A stretch of 55,200 nt of DNA from an uncultured Pelagibacteraceae bacterium (GCA_902563575.1 CACEXV010000005.1:1-55200); one strand, 5' to 3'. Numbered from the stretch's first letter, positions 28,006-37,524 are shown. A program made the numbers and translations. The notes: a model not told the origin generated them from the sequence alone.

Positions 28006-28557
28006 ATGATACAAACTGAGAATACACCAAATCCTAATTCTATTAAATTCATATCTGAAAGAGTTATATCGAACTCTGGTACTGTGGAATTTCATAGCAA
28101 GAATTTAAAAAATATAAAAAATCCTTTTATTAGGGAATTATTGTCATTCAAGGGCGTAGAATTGGTATTTTTATCTAAAAACTTTTTGACAGTAAAAAAA
28201 GATGATCATGTTACTTGGGACTCTCTTAAACCTACAGTCATATCGCACATGAATGATTATTTTAATAAAAATAAATCTCCAGTTTGGGATAAAAGTGTAA
28301 CCGACTCAAAGATATACGATGGAGAAGATAATGAGATAGTTTCGAAAATAAATGAGGTTTTAGATAATAAAATTAGACCGGCAGTAGCTAGAGATGGCGG
28401 TGATATAAAGTTTAGATCATATGAAGATGGAGTAGTAAAAGTTGAACTCCAGGGAAGTTGCTCTGGTTGTCCAAGTTCACTTATGACATTAAAACAGGGA
28501 GTCCAAAATCTTCTTAAGCATTACGTCAAGGAAGTACAATCTGTAGAGGCGATTTGA
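28006..28557 (+). CDS. nfuA: NifU-family iron-sulfur scaffold/carrier protein (NfuA-type)
   Basis: Carries Fe-S clusters to target proteins. The 183-residue protein has the N-terminal Nfu domain (IQTENTPNPNSIKFI and the following fold) and the C-terminal NifU domain with the cluster-binding CSGCPSS (Cys at about residues 155 and 158) preceded by RPAVARDGGDIKF. It starts 14 bases after trpS; murJ-trpS-(usp)-nfu-tsaB is a shared alphaproteobacterial order. Nth, MiaB and other Fe-S enzymes in this window are plausible clients. Confidence 0.95.
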   Translation: MIQTENTPNPNSIKFISERVISNSGTVEFHSKNLKNIKNPFIRELLSFKGVELVFLSKNFLTVKKDDHVTWDSLKPTVISHMNDYFNKNKSPVWDKSVTDSKIYDGEDNEIVSKINEVLDNKIRPAVARDGGDIKFRSYEDGVVKVELQGSCSGCPSSLMTLKQGVQNLLKHYVKEVQSVEAI

Positions 28558-28558
28558 T

Positions 28559-30106
28559 ATGGTAAAAAGTTTATCTTATAGGGAAAAATTATTAGAGCTT
28601 TCAAGAATATATAAAATATCGGAAATTCAGAATTATATTAAAAGGAAAAAAAACTTAACTACTTCACAGATTGAGCATATTTTAAAAAAAAACAAAGTTC
28701 CAATACCAAAAGATTTTAATGTAGGTTTTTTTGAAAAAAACTTTACAAAGCCTCTAAGTAAAGCAGGTAGAAACGTTACAGGTTTTTATGGTGACACATC
28801 GAAAGGACTTTCCAGGATGGTTTCAAAAACTGGTAAAGGTGCTACAGGTATTTACGACAATACTACAAGCGGTATAACAAGTTTTTTTATTTCATTGTGG
28901 AGAGGTGTAGGATTGGCCGGGTTAAATGTTTTGAACATTATACCTAAATTAATATCTACTATTTATAATTTTTTTGGTGATTTATTTGTTAATACATTCA
29001 GCTCCTTTTATGATCAAAAAATTGAGGAAAAAAAAGCAGGAAAAATTGTAGCCGGTGTAGGTTACATAGCTATAATCGGAGTGACGGTTGTTCTTGGTTA
29101 CACTGTTATTGAAAACTTTAAAAAGGATAACTTAATTTTTGAGACAAAGAAACAAAATGAACAAAAAATTGAGAAGAACGCTAAAATCAAAAATGATAAT
29201 GCAAAAAAGCAAAATAAGTCAAAATCAGATCCTAAAAAAGAGCTAGCGAAACTTCCAAAAAAAGATATTAAACCAGATAAAGAAAAAACAAAAGATCCGA
29301 GTCAAGTCAAAGAACTTGTGCTGCCCAATTTAAATCTTAAAACAGATACTGTGCTAAGTTTATTTGAGGACGTCGAGTACGATTTGAAAAAAGTGAGATA
29401 TCAAAAGAAAGTTAAACCGATTTATTTTACGCAATTTCCTAAAGACCTAGATGAGATAAAAGATACTCAATTAAAAAAAGAAACATTTATAAAAATTGTT
29501 TTACCACTAGTCGTTGCAGAAAATGATAAAATTTTAAACGATAGGGTCAAATTAAAAAAAATTGTTTCTAAAAAAATGACATCCGATAAGGAAAAACTTT
29601 GGCTTCGACAAAAGCTTAGAGAATATAAGGTTAAAAATTCAGATATGAAGGAGTTGCAAAAAAGAATGGATATTATACCAGTTTCAATCGCATTAGCTCA
29701 GGCGGCAAAAGAAAGTGGCTGGGGTACATCAAGATTTGCTTTAGAGGGTAACGCAATATTTGGCCAATGGACTTGGACAGGACAAGGTATAGAGCCTTTA
29801 AACAAAGGAAAACATGAAGGCCACAAAATACTGCGTTTTCCAATTTTAAGAGCTTCAGTAAAAGCTTATAAAAATAATTTAAATACTCATAAAGTTTATT
29901 CCGAATTTAGAGAGAAAAGATCTAAGTTAAGAAAAAGAAATAGAAACCTGAAGGGAACAGAGCTGACGCAAACCCTCGACAAATACGCACAAACAGGAAA
30001 AGAGTATACGAAAATTCTCGAGCAAATAATTAATCAAAATAATCTTTCTGATTTTGAAACTGTACAACTTACTAATTCTGTAATTAAAAAAGAATTAAAT
30101 TTGTAG
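28559..30106 (+). CDS. Membrane-anchored Bax-like glucosaminidase-domain protein
   Basis: A 515-residue protein. The C-terminal part (about 360-480) is a Bax/FlgJ-type N-acetylglucosaminidase: PVSIALAQAAKESGWGTSRFALEGNAIFGQWTW holds the catalytic Glu, and FPILRASVKAYKNNLNTHKVYSEFR follows. Upstream are a helical N-terminus, two 21-residue repeats (about 68-88 and 90-110), a hydrophobic stretch at about 115-150, a transmembrane helix (VAGVGYIAIIGVTVVLGYTVI, about 164-184) and a highly charged Lys/Asp linker. It probably anchors in the inner membrane and cuts peptidoglycan. It starts 1 base after nfuA and abuts the convergent deacetylase gene. The repeat region is unfamiliar. Confidence 0.85.
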   Translation: MVKSLSYREKLLELSRIYKISEIQNYIKRKKNLTTSQIEHILKKNKVPIPKDFNVGFFEKNFTKPLSKAGRNVTGFYGDTSKGLSRMVSKTGKGATGIYDNTTSGITSFFISLWRGVGLAGLNVLNIIPKLISTIYNFFGDLFVNTFSSFYDQKIEEKKAGKIVAGVGYIAIIGVTVVLGYTVIENFKKDNLIFETKKQNEQKIEKNAKIKNDNAKKQNKSKSDPKKELAKLPKKDIKPDKEKTKDPSQVKELVLPNLNLKTDTVLSLFEDVEYDLKKVRYQKKVKPIYFTQFPKDLDEIKDTQLKKETFIKIVLPLVVAENDKILNDRVKLKKIVSKKMTSDKEKLWLRQKLREYKVKNSDMKELQKRMDIIPVSIALAQAAKESGWGTSRFALEGNAIFGQWTWTGQGIEPLNKGKHEGHKILRFPILRASVKAYKNNLNTHKVYSEFREKRSKLRKRNRNLKGTELTQTLDKYAQTGKEYTKILEQIINQNNLSDFETVQLTNSVIKKELNL

Positions 30107-31156
30107 TCACTTTTCAGCCACTACAAACTGAACACCAAGCCATCTATAATAGCCATTCTCTTCTCTTAACGAGCAATTAATTCTACCTCTCTCAGTAGTA
30201 AATTTTCCATTAAGAATTATATTAATCTCATTATCATTTAGAAATTTTAATTCTGATTTTCGCCAAGTGTTTTCTTCATTTGAGAAACAATTAATGTTTT
30301 TAATATTGTAATTTTTAAAAAATTTAATTTGAACATTTGGAGGATTTGAATCATTATTAATATATTTTTCTTTAGGTAATAGTTCTTCAAACTTAAATGG
30401 TAATGTTCTTAGTAATGTTTTGAATCTTTTTATTTCACCATATTTTTCATTAATAGGAAATCTAGGCAACTCGTAAGGGTCTTTCGTAATATCTATAACT
30501 CCAGAATGTTGACCAAAAGCAAATTCAAATCCCAGATCATTAATTAATTTTTTAAAAGCTAAACTATACTCTCCAAATGGATAAGAGAAGAAATTTGAAT
30601 TATAATTCATATTCCTCTTAAATATGTTTATTGAAGTTTTAATATCATTCTCAATATCAGTAATTTCAAAGTCAATTAGATAATCATGTGTATGGCTATG
30701 ATTCCCAATTTCTACAAAATTATAACTTGCCACTTCATTGATTTGAGCCCAGCTCATATAGCCGTTTTTACCAACTTCTCTAGTGCTAACAAATAAAATG
30801 AATGGAATTTTTTTTGATTTAAGAATTGGCCAAGCCTTCTCATAAAAAGATAAAAAACCATCATCTATGGTAATCAAAACTTTTCTTTGATTTAAATTAT
30901 CTCGCAATTCTTGTTTAAAATTTTTGGGATTAACAAACTTTATACCCTCTTCTTCAATAATTTTAATTTGTTCAATGAAATCATTTATTCTAATATTAGT
31001 AGATGGATATTTATTTTCCTCAAACCTATGGTACATTAACGATATAATCCCGTAGTCTTGATTATTTGTATTTGAGTTGGCCTGTGAAAATAATATTATG
31101 TTTAAAATGAAAAAAAATATTAAAAATTTTTTGTTGATAAGTGTTATTGGTGACAT
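30107..31156 (-). CDS. Polysaccharide deacetylase (NodB-domain), exported
   Basis: A 349-residue protein with an N-terminal signal sequence (KKFLIFFFILNIILFSQANS). The NodB domain has SLMYHRFEE, the metal/catalytic VLITIDDGFLSFYEKAWPIL and the metal-binding HSHTHDYL, plus FFSYPFGEYS. These features predict metal-dependent removal of acetyl groups from a sugar polymer, possibly peptidoglycan given the neighbouring glucosaminidase. The C-terminal 100 residues are an additional domain I do not recognise. The ATG at 31156 makes its first ~50 bases antisense to the start of tsaB. Confidence 0.87.
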   Translation of the reverse strand: MSPITLINKKFLIFFFILNIILFSQANSNTNNQDYGIISLMYHRFEENKYPSTNIRINDFIEQIKIIEEEGIKFVNPKNFKQELRDNLNQRKVLITIDDGFLSFYEKAWPILKSKKIPFILFVSTREVGKNGYMSWAQINEVASYNFVEIGNHSHTHDYLIDFEITDIENDIKTSINIFKRNMNYNSNFFSYPFGEYSLAFKKLINDLGFEFAFGQHSGVIDITKDPYELPRFPINEKYGEIKRFKTLLRTLPFKFEELLPKEKYINNDSNPPNVQIKFFKNYNIKNINCFSNEENTWRKSELKFLNDNEINIILNGKFTTERGRINCSLREENGYYRWLGVQFVVAEK

Positions 31157-31499
31157 AGATTATATAGCAGCAAAGTTCAATTCTAAATTTATAACAAAAA
31201 AACTCTTAAAAAAAGAAAATAAAAATGACCTTCTTGTCACAAATCTAATGAAATTTGTTGAAAAAAACAAAATCAGAATGACCAAAGATATGTTAATTTT
31301 GGTTAATCTTGGTCCTGGCAGTTATTCCTCTTTAAGAATAGCTCTATCAGTGGCCAAAGGGATAAGTATGGCGAAAGGTTTAAAAATATATGGTTATAAA
31401 AAAAAAAATCTGAAAGAAATTACCCTTAAAAATATAGAAAAATTAATAAAAAAAAATTTATTAGAAAATAAATTGATTAAACCCATATATTTAAGTTAA
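31107..31499 (+). CDS. tsaB: tRNA threonylcarbamoyladenosine biosynthesis protein TsaB, short form
   Basis: Partner of TsaD in making t6A37 in tRNA. The protein is recognised by LVNLGPGSYSSLRIALSVAKGISMAKGLKIYGY, matching the TsaB GPGSFTGLRIG motif. Starting at ATG 31107 it is 130 residues; ATG 31098 and TTG 31077 are in-frame alternatives and no ribosome-binding site decides. It is short compared with usual TsaB (over 200): the C-terminal half is reduced. Position before fur-miaB-phoH supports the call. rimI, the usual next gene, is missing. Its 5' end overlaps the divergent deacetylase gene. Confidence 0.85.
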   Translation: MKKNIKNFLLISVIGDIDYIAAKFNSKFITKKLLKKENKNDLLVTNLMKFVEKNKIRMTKDMLILVNLGPGSYSSLRIALSVAKGISMAKGLKIYGYKKKNLKEITLKNIEKLIKKNLLENKLIKPIYLS

Positions 31500-31508
31500 G
31501 TTATTAAT

Positions 31509-31928
31509 ATGAGTATAATTGAGGTCAAGTGTAAAGAAAAAGGTGTAAGGCTCACCGATCAAAGAAAGGTTATTGCAAAAGTACTTTCTGAGTCAAAAGA
31601 GGTGTATGGTTCAAAAGATCATCCAGATGTTGACGAATTACACAAGCGAGTGACAATAATAGACGAAAAAATTAGTATAGCGACAGTCTATAGAACAGTT
31701 AAACTTTTTGAGGAAGCTGGAATACTAGTCAAACATGATTTTAAAGCAGGTAAAGCAAGATACGAAATTAATGATGATCATAATCATTTGATCGATATTA
31801 ACAGTGGGGAAATAATTGAATTTGTAGACAAAGATATTGAAGAACTACAAAAAAAAATCGCAAAAAAACTTGGCTATAACTTAGTAGATCATAAACTTGA
31901 ACTTTATGGTTCAAAATTAAAAAAATAA
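31509..31928 (+). CDS. fur: Fur-family metal-responsive regulator (Fur/Mur type)
   Basis: A 139-residue Fur-family repressor. The winged helix has GVRLTDQRKVIAKVL and ISIATVYRTVKLFEEAGILVKHDF; the metal-binding dimer domain has NDDHNHLIDINSGEIIEF and VDHKLELYG. No CxxC zinc motif is present, as in alphaproteobacterial Fur/Mur. In many relatives this copy (tsaB-rimI-fur-miaB) senses manganese or iron, which cannot be settled from sequence. A second Fur-family protein, Irr-like, lies at 46546. miaB begins 1 base after its stop. Confidence 0.93.
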   Translation: MSIIEVKCKEKGVRLTDQRKVIAKVLSESKEVYGSKDHPDVDELHKRVTIIDEKISIATVYRTVKLFEEAGILVKHDFKAGKARYEINDDHNHLIDINSGEIIEFVDKDIEELQKKIAKKLGYNLVDHKLELYGSKLKK

Positions 31929-31929
31929 T

Positions 31930-33276
31930 TTGAATAAAAAAATTTTTATAAAAACTTTTGGCTGTCAAATGAATGAATATGACAGTGGCAGAATATCAGA
32001 TTTCACAAAAGCTATTAATTATAGAAAGACTGAAAATTTTAAAGAGGCAGATTGTTTTGTTCTTAATACTTGTCATATTCGGGAAAAAGCAACAGAAAAA
32101 ATGTTTCATGAAATTGGAAGAATTAAAAAAGAATATAAAGATAAAAAAAAACCAATTGTTTTAATTACCGGTTGTGTTGCTCAAGCGGAAGGTGAGATTA
32201 TTTTAAAAAAAAGTAAGTACGTTGATGCAGTTATAGGTCCGCAATCATATCAAAAAATTAATGAGATAATTAAAAAAATTGAAAATAAAAATAAAGAGAA
32301 AATTGATGAGACAAGCTTCGATACAATCAAAAAATTTGATACTTTAAGTGAATTAGAAAACAAAGCTTCAAAAGTTTTTAATTATATTACTGTGCAAGAA
32401 GGATGTGATAAATTTTGTAAATTTTGTGTTGTTCCTTACACAAGGGGCGTCGAGACCTCTCGTCCTTTTGAGCAGATTATCTGTGAAGTAAAATCATTGA
32501 TTAAGAATGGATGCAAAGATATTACCTTATTAGGACAAAATGTTAATGCGTATAATTATAAAGGAAAAAAATTATCTGATATAATTTTTGAATTAGAAAA
32601 ATTAGATAACTTACAAAGAGTGAGATATACAACATCTCACCCAAAAGATATGACTGAAGACTTGATCTTAGCACATGGAAGGTTTAAAAAACTAATGCCT
32701 CTTATTCATTTACCTGTTCAGAGTGGATCTAATAAAATATTAGACTCGATGAACAGAAGACACTCTGTGGAATATTATCTTGATAAAATAAAAAAATTGA
32801 AAAAAAATAACGCAAGTTTAGAATTTACAGGCGATTTTATTATTGGATATCCCGGAGAAACCGAGGAAGACTTTCATCAAAGTATAAATTTACTTAAGAA
32901 AGTAAAATATATCCAAGTATTTTCTTTTGTTTATAGTCCTAGACCAGGTACTCCTGCTTCGGATCTTTCACTAACCAATAGCTCTATAGCCAAAGAAAGA
33001 TTAATCAAATTTCAATCATTAGCTGACAAATATCAACTGGATTTTAAAAGAAAGTTGATAGGTAAAAAAGTTAAAGTACTAATAGAAAAAAAAATAAATA
33101 ATTCAAATTCTTATTTTGGTAGAGATGAATATATGAATTCTGTAATTACAAGTGAGTTAAAAAACAAAAATTTAATTGGTAAAATAGTTGAAGTTGAAAT
33201 CCAAAAAACAAACAAACAAACAATGTTTGGAACAATTATTAACAACTTTAAAACAGAAAAGGAATTTGCCGCTTAA
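31930..33276 (+). CDS. miaB: tRNA-2-methylthio-N6-dimethylallyladenosine synthase MiaB
   Basis: Radical-SAM methylthiotransferase acting on A37 of tRNAs. The 448-residue protein starts at TTG (31930). The N-terminal MTTase domain has TFGCQMNEYDS, NTCHIREKATEK and LITGCVAQAEG with its three cluster Cys; the radical-SAM motif is EGCDKFCKFCVVPYTRG at about residues 155-171; a TRAM domain ends the protein. It follows fur by 1 base and abuts phoH. The isopentenyl substrate depends on MiaA, which is not in the window. Confidence 0.97.
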   Translation: MNKKIFIKTFGCQMNEYDSGRISDFTKAINYRKTENFKEADCFVLNTCHIREKATEKMFHEIGRIKKEYKDKKKPIVLITGCVAQAEGEIILKKSKYVDAVIGPQSYQKINEIIKKIENKNKEKIDETSFDTIKKFDTLSELENKASKVFNYITVQEGCDKFCKFCVVPYTRGVETSRPFEQIICEVKSLIKNGCKDITLLGQNVNAYNYKGKKLSDIIFELEKLDNLQRVRYTTSHPKDMTEDLILAHGRFKKLMPLIHLPVQSGSNKILDSMNRRHSVEYYLDKIKKLKKNNASLEFTGDFIIGYPGETEEDFHQSINLLKKVKYIQVFSFVYSPRPGTPASDLSLTNSSIAKERLIKFQSLADKYQLDFKRKLIGKKVKVLIEKKINNSNSYFGRDEYMNSVITSELKNKNLIGKIVEVEIQKTNKQTMFGTIINNFKTEKEFAA

Positions 33277-34281
33277 ATGTCAAAATTAGAAAGTTTAGAT
33301 AAAAATTTAATCATTAAAAAAGTTGATAAAGAGACAGTTAATATAAGATTAAATAATAACGATTTGTTAATTTCAATTGTTGGTCAGTTTAATCAAAATC
33401 TAAAAGAACTTGAAAAGCTAACTAAAACAAACATTTATTCTAGAGGTAATTCTATCACCGCAAAAGGTAAATCAAGCGATATTGAGGAATTTTCAAAAGC
33501 TATAAGATTTTTGGCAAATAAATTTAATTTAACTAAATCTATAGAAAAAAATGATATACTACTCGCAGTGAGAAATAGAGATGATACAAAAAATGGTGAC
33601 AATATACACTCATTGAACCAATTAATTAAAACACCTAGAAAATCTGTTATAGCTAGATCGAAAAAACAATCAGATTACATAGATGCATTGAGAAAAAATG
33701 ATATTGTGATGGCAGTGGGACCAGCTGGTACTGGAAAAAGTTTTTTAGCTGTTTCTGTAGGTATAACCATGTTAATGGAAAAAAAAATTGAACGAGTAAT
33801 ACTATCAAGACCTGCTGTAGAAGCTGGAGAAAAATTAGGTTTTCTCCCGGGCGATATGAAAGAAAAAGTCGACCCTTATCTCAGACCGTTATATGACGCT
33901 TTATACGATTTGTTTGGCTTTGAATTGATTAATAAAAAAATCGAAAATGGTGAAATTGAAATTGCCCCTCTAGCGTTTATGAGAGGAAGAACTCTAAAAA
34001 ACTCATTTGCTATTCTTGATGAAGCTCAAAATGCTACAGCTACACAAATTAAAATGTTTCTAACAAGAATTGGTGAAAATTCTAAGCTTGTTGTTAACGG
34101 GGACCCATCCCAAATAGATTTAAACAATAAATCACACTCTGGACTCAATAGATCAATAAAAATATTGAATAAATTAAATGAGATAAAAATTATAGAATTT
34201 GACCACCGGGATGTAGTAAGACACCCTTTAGTGTCTAAAATCATCACGGCTTACCAAAAAATTTCTGAAAATGAGGATTAA
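33277..34281 (+). CDS. phoH: PhoH-family ATPase
   Basis: A 334-residue PhoH-like P-loop protein. Walker A is GPAGTGKSFLAVSVG at about residues 148-162, followed by ILSRPAVEAGEKLGFLPGDMKEKVDPYLRPLYDAL and the Walker B region NSFAILDEAQNAT. An N-terminal KH-like region precedes the ATPase. In bacteria phoH is nearly always next to ybeY, as here, and is thought to act in RNA metabolism as a helicase; the exact reaction is unsettled. The stop overlaps ybeY by 11 bases. Confidence 0.96.
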   Translation: MSKLESLDKNLIIKKVDKETVNIRLNNNDLLISIVGQFNQNLKELEKLTKTNIYSRGNSITAKGKSSDIEEFSKAIRFLANKFNLTKSIEKNDILLAVRNRDDTKNGDNIHSLNQLIKTPRKSVIARSKKQSDYIDALRKNDIVMAVGPAGTGKSFLAVSVGITMLMEKKIERVILSRPAVEAGEKLGFLPGDMKEKVDPYLRPLYDALYDLFGFELINKKIENGEIEIAPLAFMRGRTLKNSFAILDEAQNATATQIKMFLTRIGENSKLVVNGDPSQIDLNNKSHSGLNRSIKILNKLNEIKIIEFDHRDVVRHPLVSKIITAYQKISENED

Positions 34282-34720
34282 GGTAATTATTCAAGATAAA
34301 TCATGGAAAAAATATTTAAAAAATCCAGAGGCTTTTTTTAAAAAAAAAACCAAAGTATTAAGTGATAATTATAAACCTTTTTGTAAATCTAATTTATCGT
34401 CTACGTTAGTTTTGACTAATTCCAAAATGATAAAAGACTTAAACAAGAGATTTCGAAAAAAAAATAAAACAACAGACATAATCTCATTTCCATTCCATGA
34501 AAAAAAAGAATTAAATAGGTTGTTAAAGTCAAATCAAAAAGTTTATATCGGTGACATAGTAATCAACTTGAATAAAGTTAAAAAAGATAATTTTAAAAAA
34601 AATTTTAATATTTTATGGGTTCATGGATTATTGCATCTCATTGGATTCACGCACAGTAAAGATATTGAATATTATAAAATGTTGAAATTAGAAAAAAAGT
34701 TTTTAAAATTAATTAGTTAA
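34271..34720 (+). CDS. ybeY: Endoribonuclease YbeY (rRNA maturation factor)
   Basis: Zinc-dependent endoribonuclease involved in 16S rRNA 3' maturation and ribosome quality control. The 149-residue protein has the metal-binding motif HGLLHLIGFTH at about residues 117-127 (family H-G-x-L-H-L-x-G-x-x-H) and KTTDIISFPFHE upstream. It overlaps phoH by 11 bases and shares one base with the lnt start (TAATG). The corC/tlyC gene usually found between ybeY and lnt is absent. Confidence 0.95.
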   Translation: MRIKVIIQDKSWKKYLKNPEAFFKKKTKVLSDNYKPFCKSNLSSTLVLTNSKMIKDLNKRFRKKNKTTDIISFPFHEKKELNRLLKSNQKVYIGDIVINLNKVKKDNFKKNFNILWVHGLLHLIGFTHSKDIEYYKMLKLEKKFLKLIS

Positions 34721-36279
34721 TGTTTAAAAATATTTCTAACAATAGATTTTATAATATTTTTTTATTTCCACTTACTCTAGGATCGTTGTCTGTTGTGAGC
34801 TTTGAGCCAATAAGTTATACATTTGTAAATTTTTTAACCTTACCCCTCTTTTTCTTAATATTATTAAATATTAAAAAAAAATCAAAAAGTAAGTACAGAA
34901 AAAAACCTTACAAACTTAACCTTTTTTGTTCTGGGCTATTTTTTGGCTTTGGTTTTTTTTTAGCTGGTAACTTTTGGATTTCAAATTCATTATCCTTTGA
35001 TAAAAATCTAACTTTTTTAATTCCATTTGCAATAATATTGATACCATTATTTTTGGCTTTATTTTACGCCACAGCAGCTTTAATCGCTGGAATTTTTATA
35101 AAAGAAAATTTCAGCTCGATATTATTATTTAGTGCAATAATCTCGACCATAGATTATTTGAGGGGAGTGATGTTTACTGGCTTTCCTTGGAACAGCTGGG
35201 CGTATAGCTGGTCTTGGTTTGAAGAATATTTGCAATTTGTGAGAGTTTCGGGTTTTAATATCTTTAACTTGATTTGTGTTTCTCTTTTTTGTTTACCTCT
35301 TATTATATTTTTTAAGAATGAAATAAAAACAAAAATTTCAGTTACTACATTTGGTATCTTTATTTTCTTCTCTTTGCTCTTATATGGAAATTATTCAATT
35401 AACAAAAACAAAAGAAACTTATTAGAAAATGAAATACAAAGTCCTGTACTATTTAAAATTGTATCACCTGGATTTGAGATTAATTATGGGTTGAGTGAAA
35501 AAGAAGTAATAAATAATTTAGAAAAAATCATCAAGTATAGTGAACCAAATAAAGATATAGAAACAGTGTTTATTTGGCCTGAGGGAGTGCTATCTGGATA
35601 TTATTTTAATGAGTTAAAAGAATTCAAAGATATTATTAAAAAAAATTTTTCCAAAAAACATGTAATTATTTTTGGAGCCAATACTTTAGATTCTACATCA
35701 GGAAAAACTTATAATAGTTTAATTGCTATAAACAATGATTTCAATAAACTTTTTCAATATAATAAAATTAAACTTGTTCCATTTGGTGAATTCTTACCAG
35801 CCTACAATTTTTTAGAAAAAATTGGATTAAAAAAAGTTACCGAAGGTTACGGATCATTCTCGCCTGGAAATAAAAAAAATCAATTCATTTATAAAAAATA
35901 TTTTATAAAACCTGTGATTTGTTATGAAATAATTTTTCCTGAGTTTTTTTATTCAAATAAAAATTCTAACTTGATATTAAATATTTCAGAGGATGCGTGG
36001 TTTGGAAAATCTATTGGGCCACATCAGCATTTTGCTAAAGCCAAATTTAGAGCAATAGAAAATGATAATTATTTGATTAGATCAGCAAATAAAGGATTTA
36101 GTGCATTTCTGGATGATAAAGGCAAAATTATAAAAATTCTAAAACCAGGTGAAGTAGGAAACATTGAATTTAAAGTACCAATTAAGGAGGGGAGTAAAAA
36201 TACTAAAAATAATTTGATATTCTTTATTCTTTTATTTACATATACGACTATCTTTTTATATTTTAATAATGAAAAATAA
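34720..36279 (+). CDS. lnt: Apolipoprotein N-acyltransferase Lnt
   Basis: Inner-membrane enzyme that adds the third acyl chain to lipoproteins. The 519-residue protein has five to six N-terminal hydrophobic helices, including [11 protein letters not shown], then the nitrilase-like periplasmic domain (about 240-490) with the catalytic triad visible as Glu in [10 protein letters not shown], Lys in [12 protein letters not shown] and Cys in [15 protein letters not shown] final hydrophobic helix closes the protein. Several predicted lipoproteins in this window are potential substrates. It overlaps metK by 11 bases. Confidence 0.96.
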   Translation: MFKNISNNRFYNIFLFPLTLGSLSVVSFEPISYTFVNFLTLPLFFLILLNIKKKSKSKYRKKPYKLNLFCSGLFFGFGFFLAGNFWISNSLSFDKNLTFLIPFAIILIPLFLALFYATAALIAGIFIKENFSSILLFSAIISTIDYLRGVMFTGFPWNSWAYSWSWFEEYLQFVRVSGFNIFNLICVSLFCLPLIIFFKNEIKTKISVTTFGIFIFFSLLLYGNYSINKNKRNLLENEIQSPVLFKIVSPGFEINYGLSEKEVINNLEKIIKYSEPNKDIETVFIWPEGVLSGYYFNELKEFKDIIKKNFSKKHVIIFGANTLDSTSGKTYNSLIAINNDFNKLFQYNKIKLVPFGEFLPAYNFLEKIGLKKVTEGYGSFSPGNKKNQFIYKKYFIKPVICYEIIFPEFFYSNKNSNLILNISEDAWFGKSIGPHQHFAKAKFRAIENDNYLIRSANKGFSAFLDDKGKIIKILKPGEVGNIEFKVPIKEGSKNTKNNLIFFILLFTYTTIFLYFNNEK

Positions 36280-37432
36280 TTCTTATTTATTTACTAGTGA
36301 GTCAGTGTCTGAAGGCCATCCAGACAAAGTTTGTGATAAGATTTCAGATATGATAGTAGACACTTACTTAAGTCTAGACCCATATTCAAGAGTGGCTTGC
36401 GAAACTCTCACTACAACAAATAAAGTTGTTCTTGCAGGAGAGACAAGAGGGCCAGACCTAGATAAAGAAGAAATTATTCAAAAAGTAAGAAACTGTATTA
36501 AAGATATTGGTTACGACCAAGAGGGATTCAGTTGGAAAACAGCTAACATTGAGGTGCATCTTCATAAGCAATCTAGCGATATTGCAATGGGTGTTGACTC
36601 ATCTGGTAATAAAGATGAAGGAGCTGGTGATCAGGGTATAATGTTTGGATATGCCTGCAAAGAGACAGACGATTTAATGCCCGCTCCGATTTATTTTTCA
36701 CATAAAATACTTAGACTGATGGCAGAGGATAGAAAAAAAAATAATTTGACTGGTATTGAACCAGATTCTAAAAGTCAAGTTACAATGCTCTACGAAAATG
36801 GTAAACCATCCAGGGTAACATCTGTTGTGATATCAACTCAGCATTCTGAAAACCTAGATCAAGAAAAAGTGAGAAGATTAGTTATTCCCTACATAAAAAA
36901 ATCAATACCTGAAAATTTTTTGAAAAATTTAAAAGAAGAAGAAATTTATATTAATCCAACAGGTCAGTTCGTAATAGGAGGGCCAGACGGTGATACCGGG
37001 TTAACAGGAAGAAAAATAATTGTGGATACTTACGGAGGTTCAGCACCTCATGGGGGAGGAGCATTTTCTGGTAAAGATCCAACTAAAGTGGATAGATCAG
37101 CAGCCTATGCATCGAGATATTTGGCGAAAAATATTGTTGCAGCAGGTGTTAGTGATAATTGTTTAATTCAACTTGCATATGCTATTGGAGTTTCCAAGCC
37201 ATTATCGATTTTTTTAAAACTCGATGAGAAGGACAAAGATAAAAGTAAAGAAATTTTAAAAAGAATTAATGAAAATTTTGACTTATCACCGAGAGGTATA
37301 AGGGAAATGCTTAAGTTGAATAAACCGATTTATGAGGTTACCTCCTCCTACGGTCATTTTGGAAGAAAACCGGGCAAAAATGGTGAATTTTCTTGGGAAA
37401 ATACAGACAAAAAAGACCTATTTAAACTGTAA
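36269..37432 (+). CDS. metK: S-adenosylmethionine synthetase
   Basis: Makes SAM from methionine and ATP. The 387-residue protein shows [18 protein letters not shown] at the N-terminus, the signature [12 protein letters not shown] (about 118-129) and the phosphate loop [19 protein letters not shown] (about 260-278). It overlaps lnt by 11 bases. Downstream, instead of trmB and rimP, there is only a 92-base gap with a terminator-like hairpin before nusA. No SAM riboswitch is seen before or after it. Confidence 0.98.
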   Translation: MKNNSYLFTSESVSEGHPDKVCDKISDMIVDTYLSLDPYSRVACETLTTTNKVVLAGETRGPDLDKEEIIQKVRNCIKDIGYDQEGFSWKTANIEVHLHKQSSDIAMGVDSSGNKDEGAGDQGIMFGYACKETDDLMPAPIYFSHKILRLMAEDRKKNNLTGIEPDSKSQVTMLYENGKPSRVTSVVISTQHSENLDQEKVRRLVIPYIKKSIPENFLKNLKEEEIYINPTGQFVIGGPDGDTGLTGRKIIVDTYGGSAPHGGGAFSGKDPTKVDRSAAYASRYLAKNIVAAGVSDNCLIQLAYAIGVSKPLSIFLKLDEKDKDKSKEILKRINENFDLSPRGIREMLKLNKPIYEVTSSYGHFGRKPGKNGEFSWENTDKKDLFKL

Positions 37433-37485
37433 ACTTGAAAAAGACATAATTATCTAATAAAAATAATTAAAATTATTATTAATTC

Positions 37486-37512
37486 AAAATGGGCAGTAGC
37501 CCATTTTTTTTT
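37486..37512 (+). terminator. Intrinsic terminator/attenuator between metK and nusA
   Basis: A 9-base stem (AAAATGGGC/GCCCATTTT) with a 4-base loop (AGTA) leads into nine T (37504-37512). The nusA ribosome-binding site AGGAGAG begins right after the T run. It can end the metK transcript, and with the hairpin formed ahead of nusA it could act as an attenuator for readthrough. In E. coli nusA expression is autoregulated at leader terminators, so NusA feedback here is a reasonable inference. Confidence 0.85.
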
Positions 37513-37524
37513 AGGAGAGAGTAA

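Noticed and set aside
37433-37485. SAM riboswitch near metK
   Set aside because: The gap after metK holds only AT-rich sequence and a plain terminator hairpin; no SAM-type fold is visible and it lies downstream of metK.
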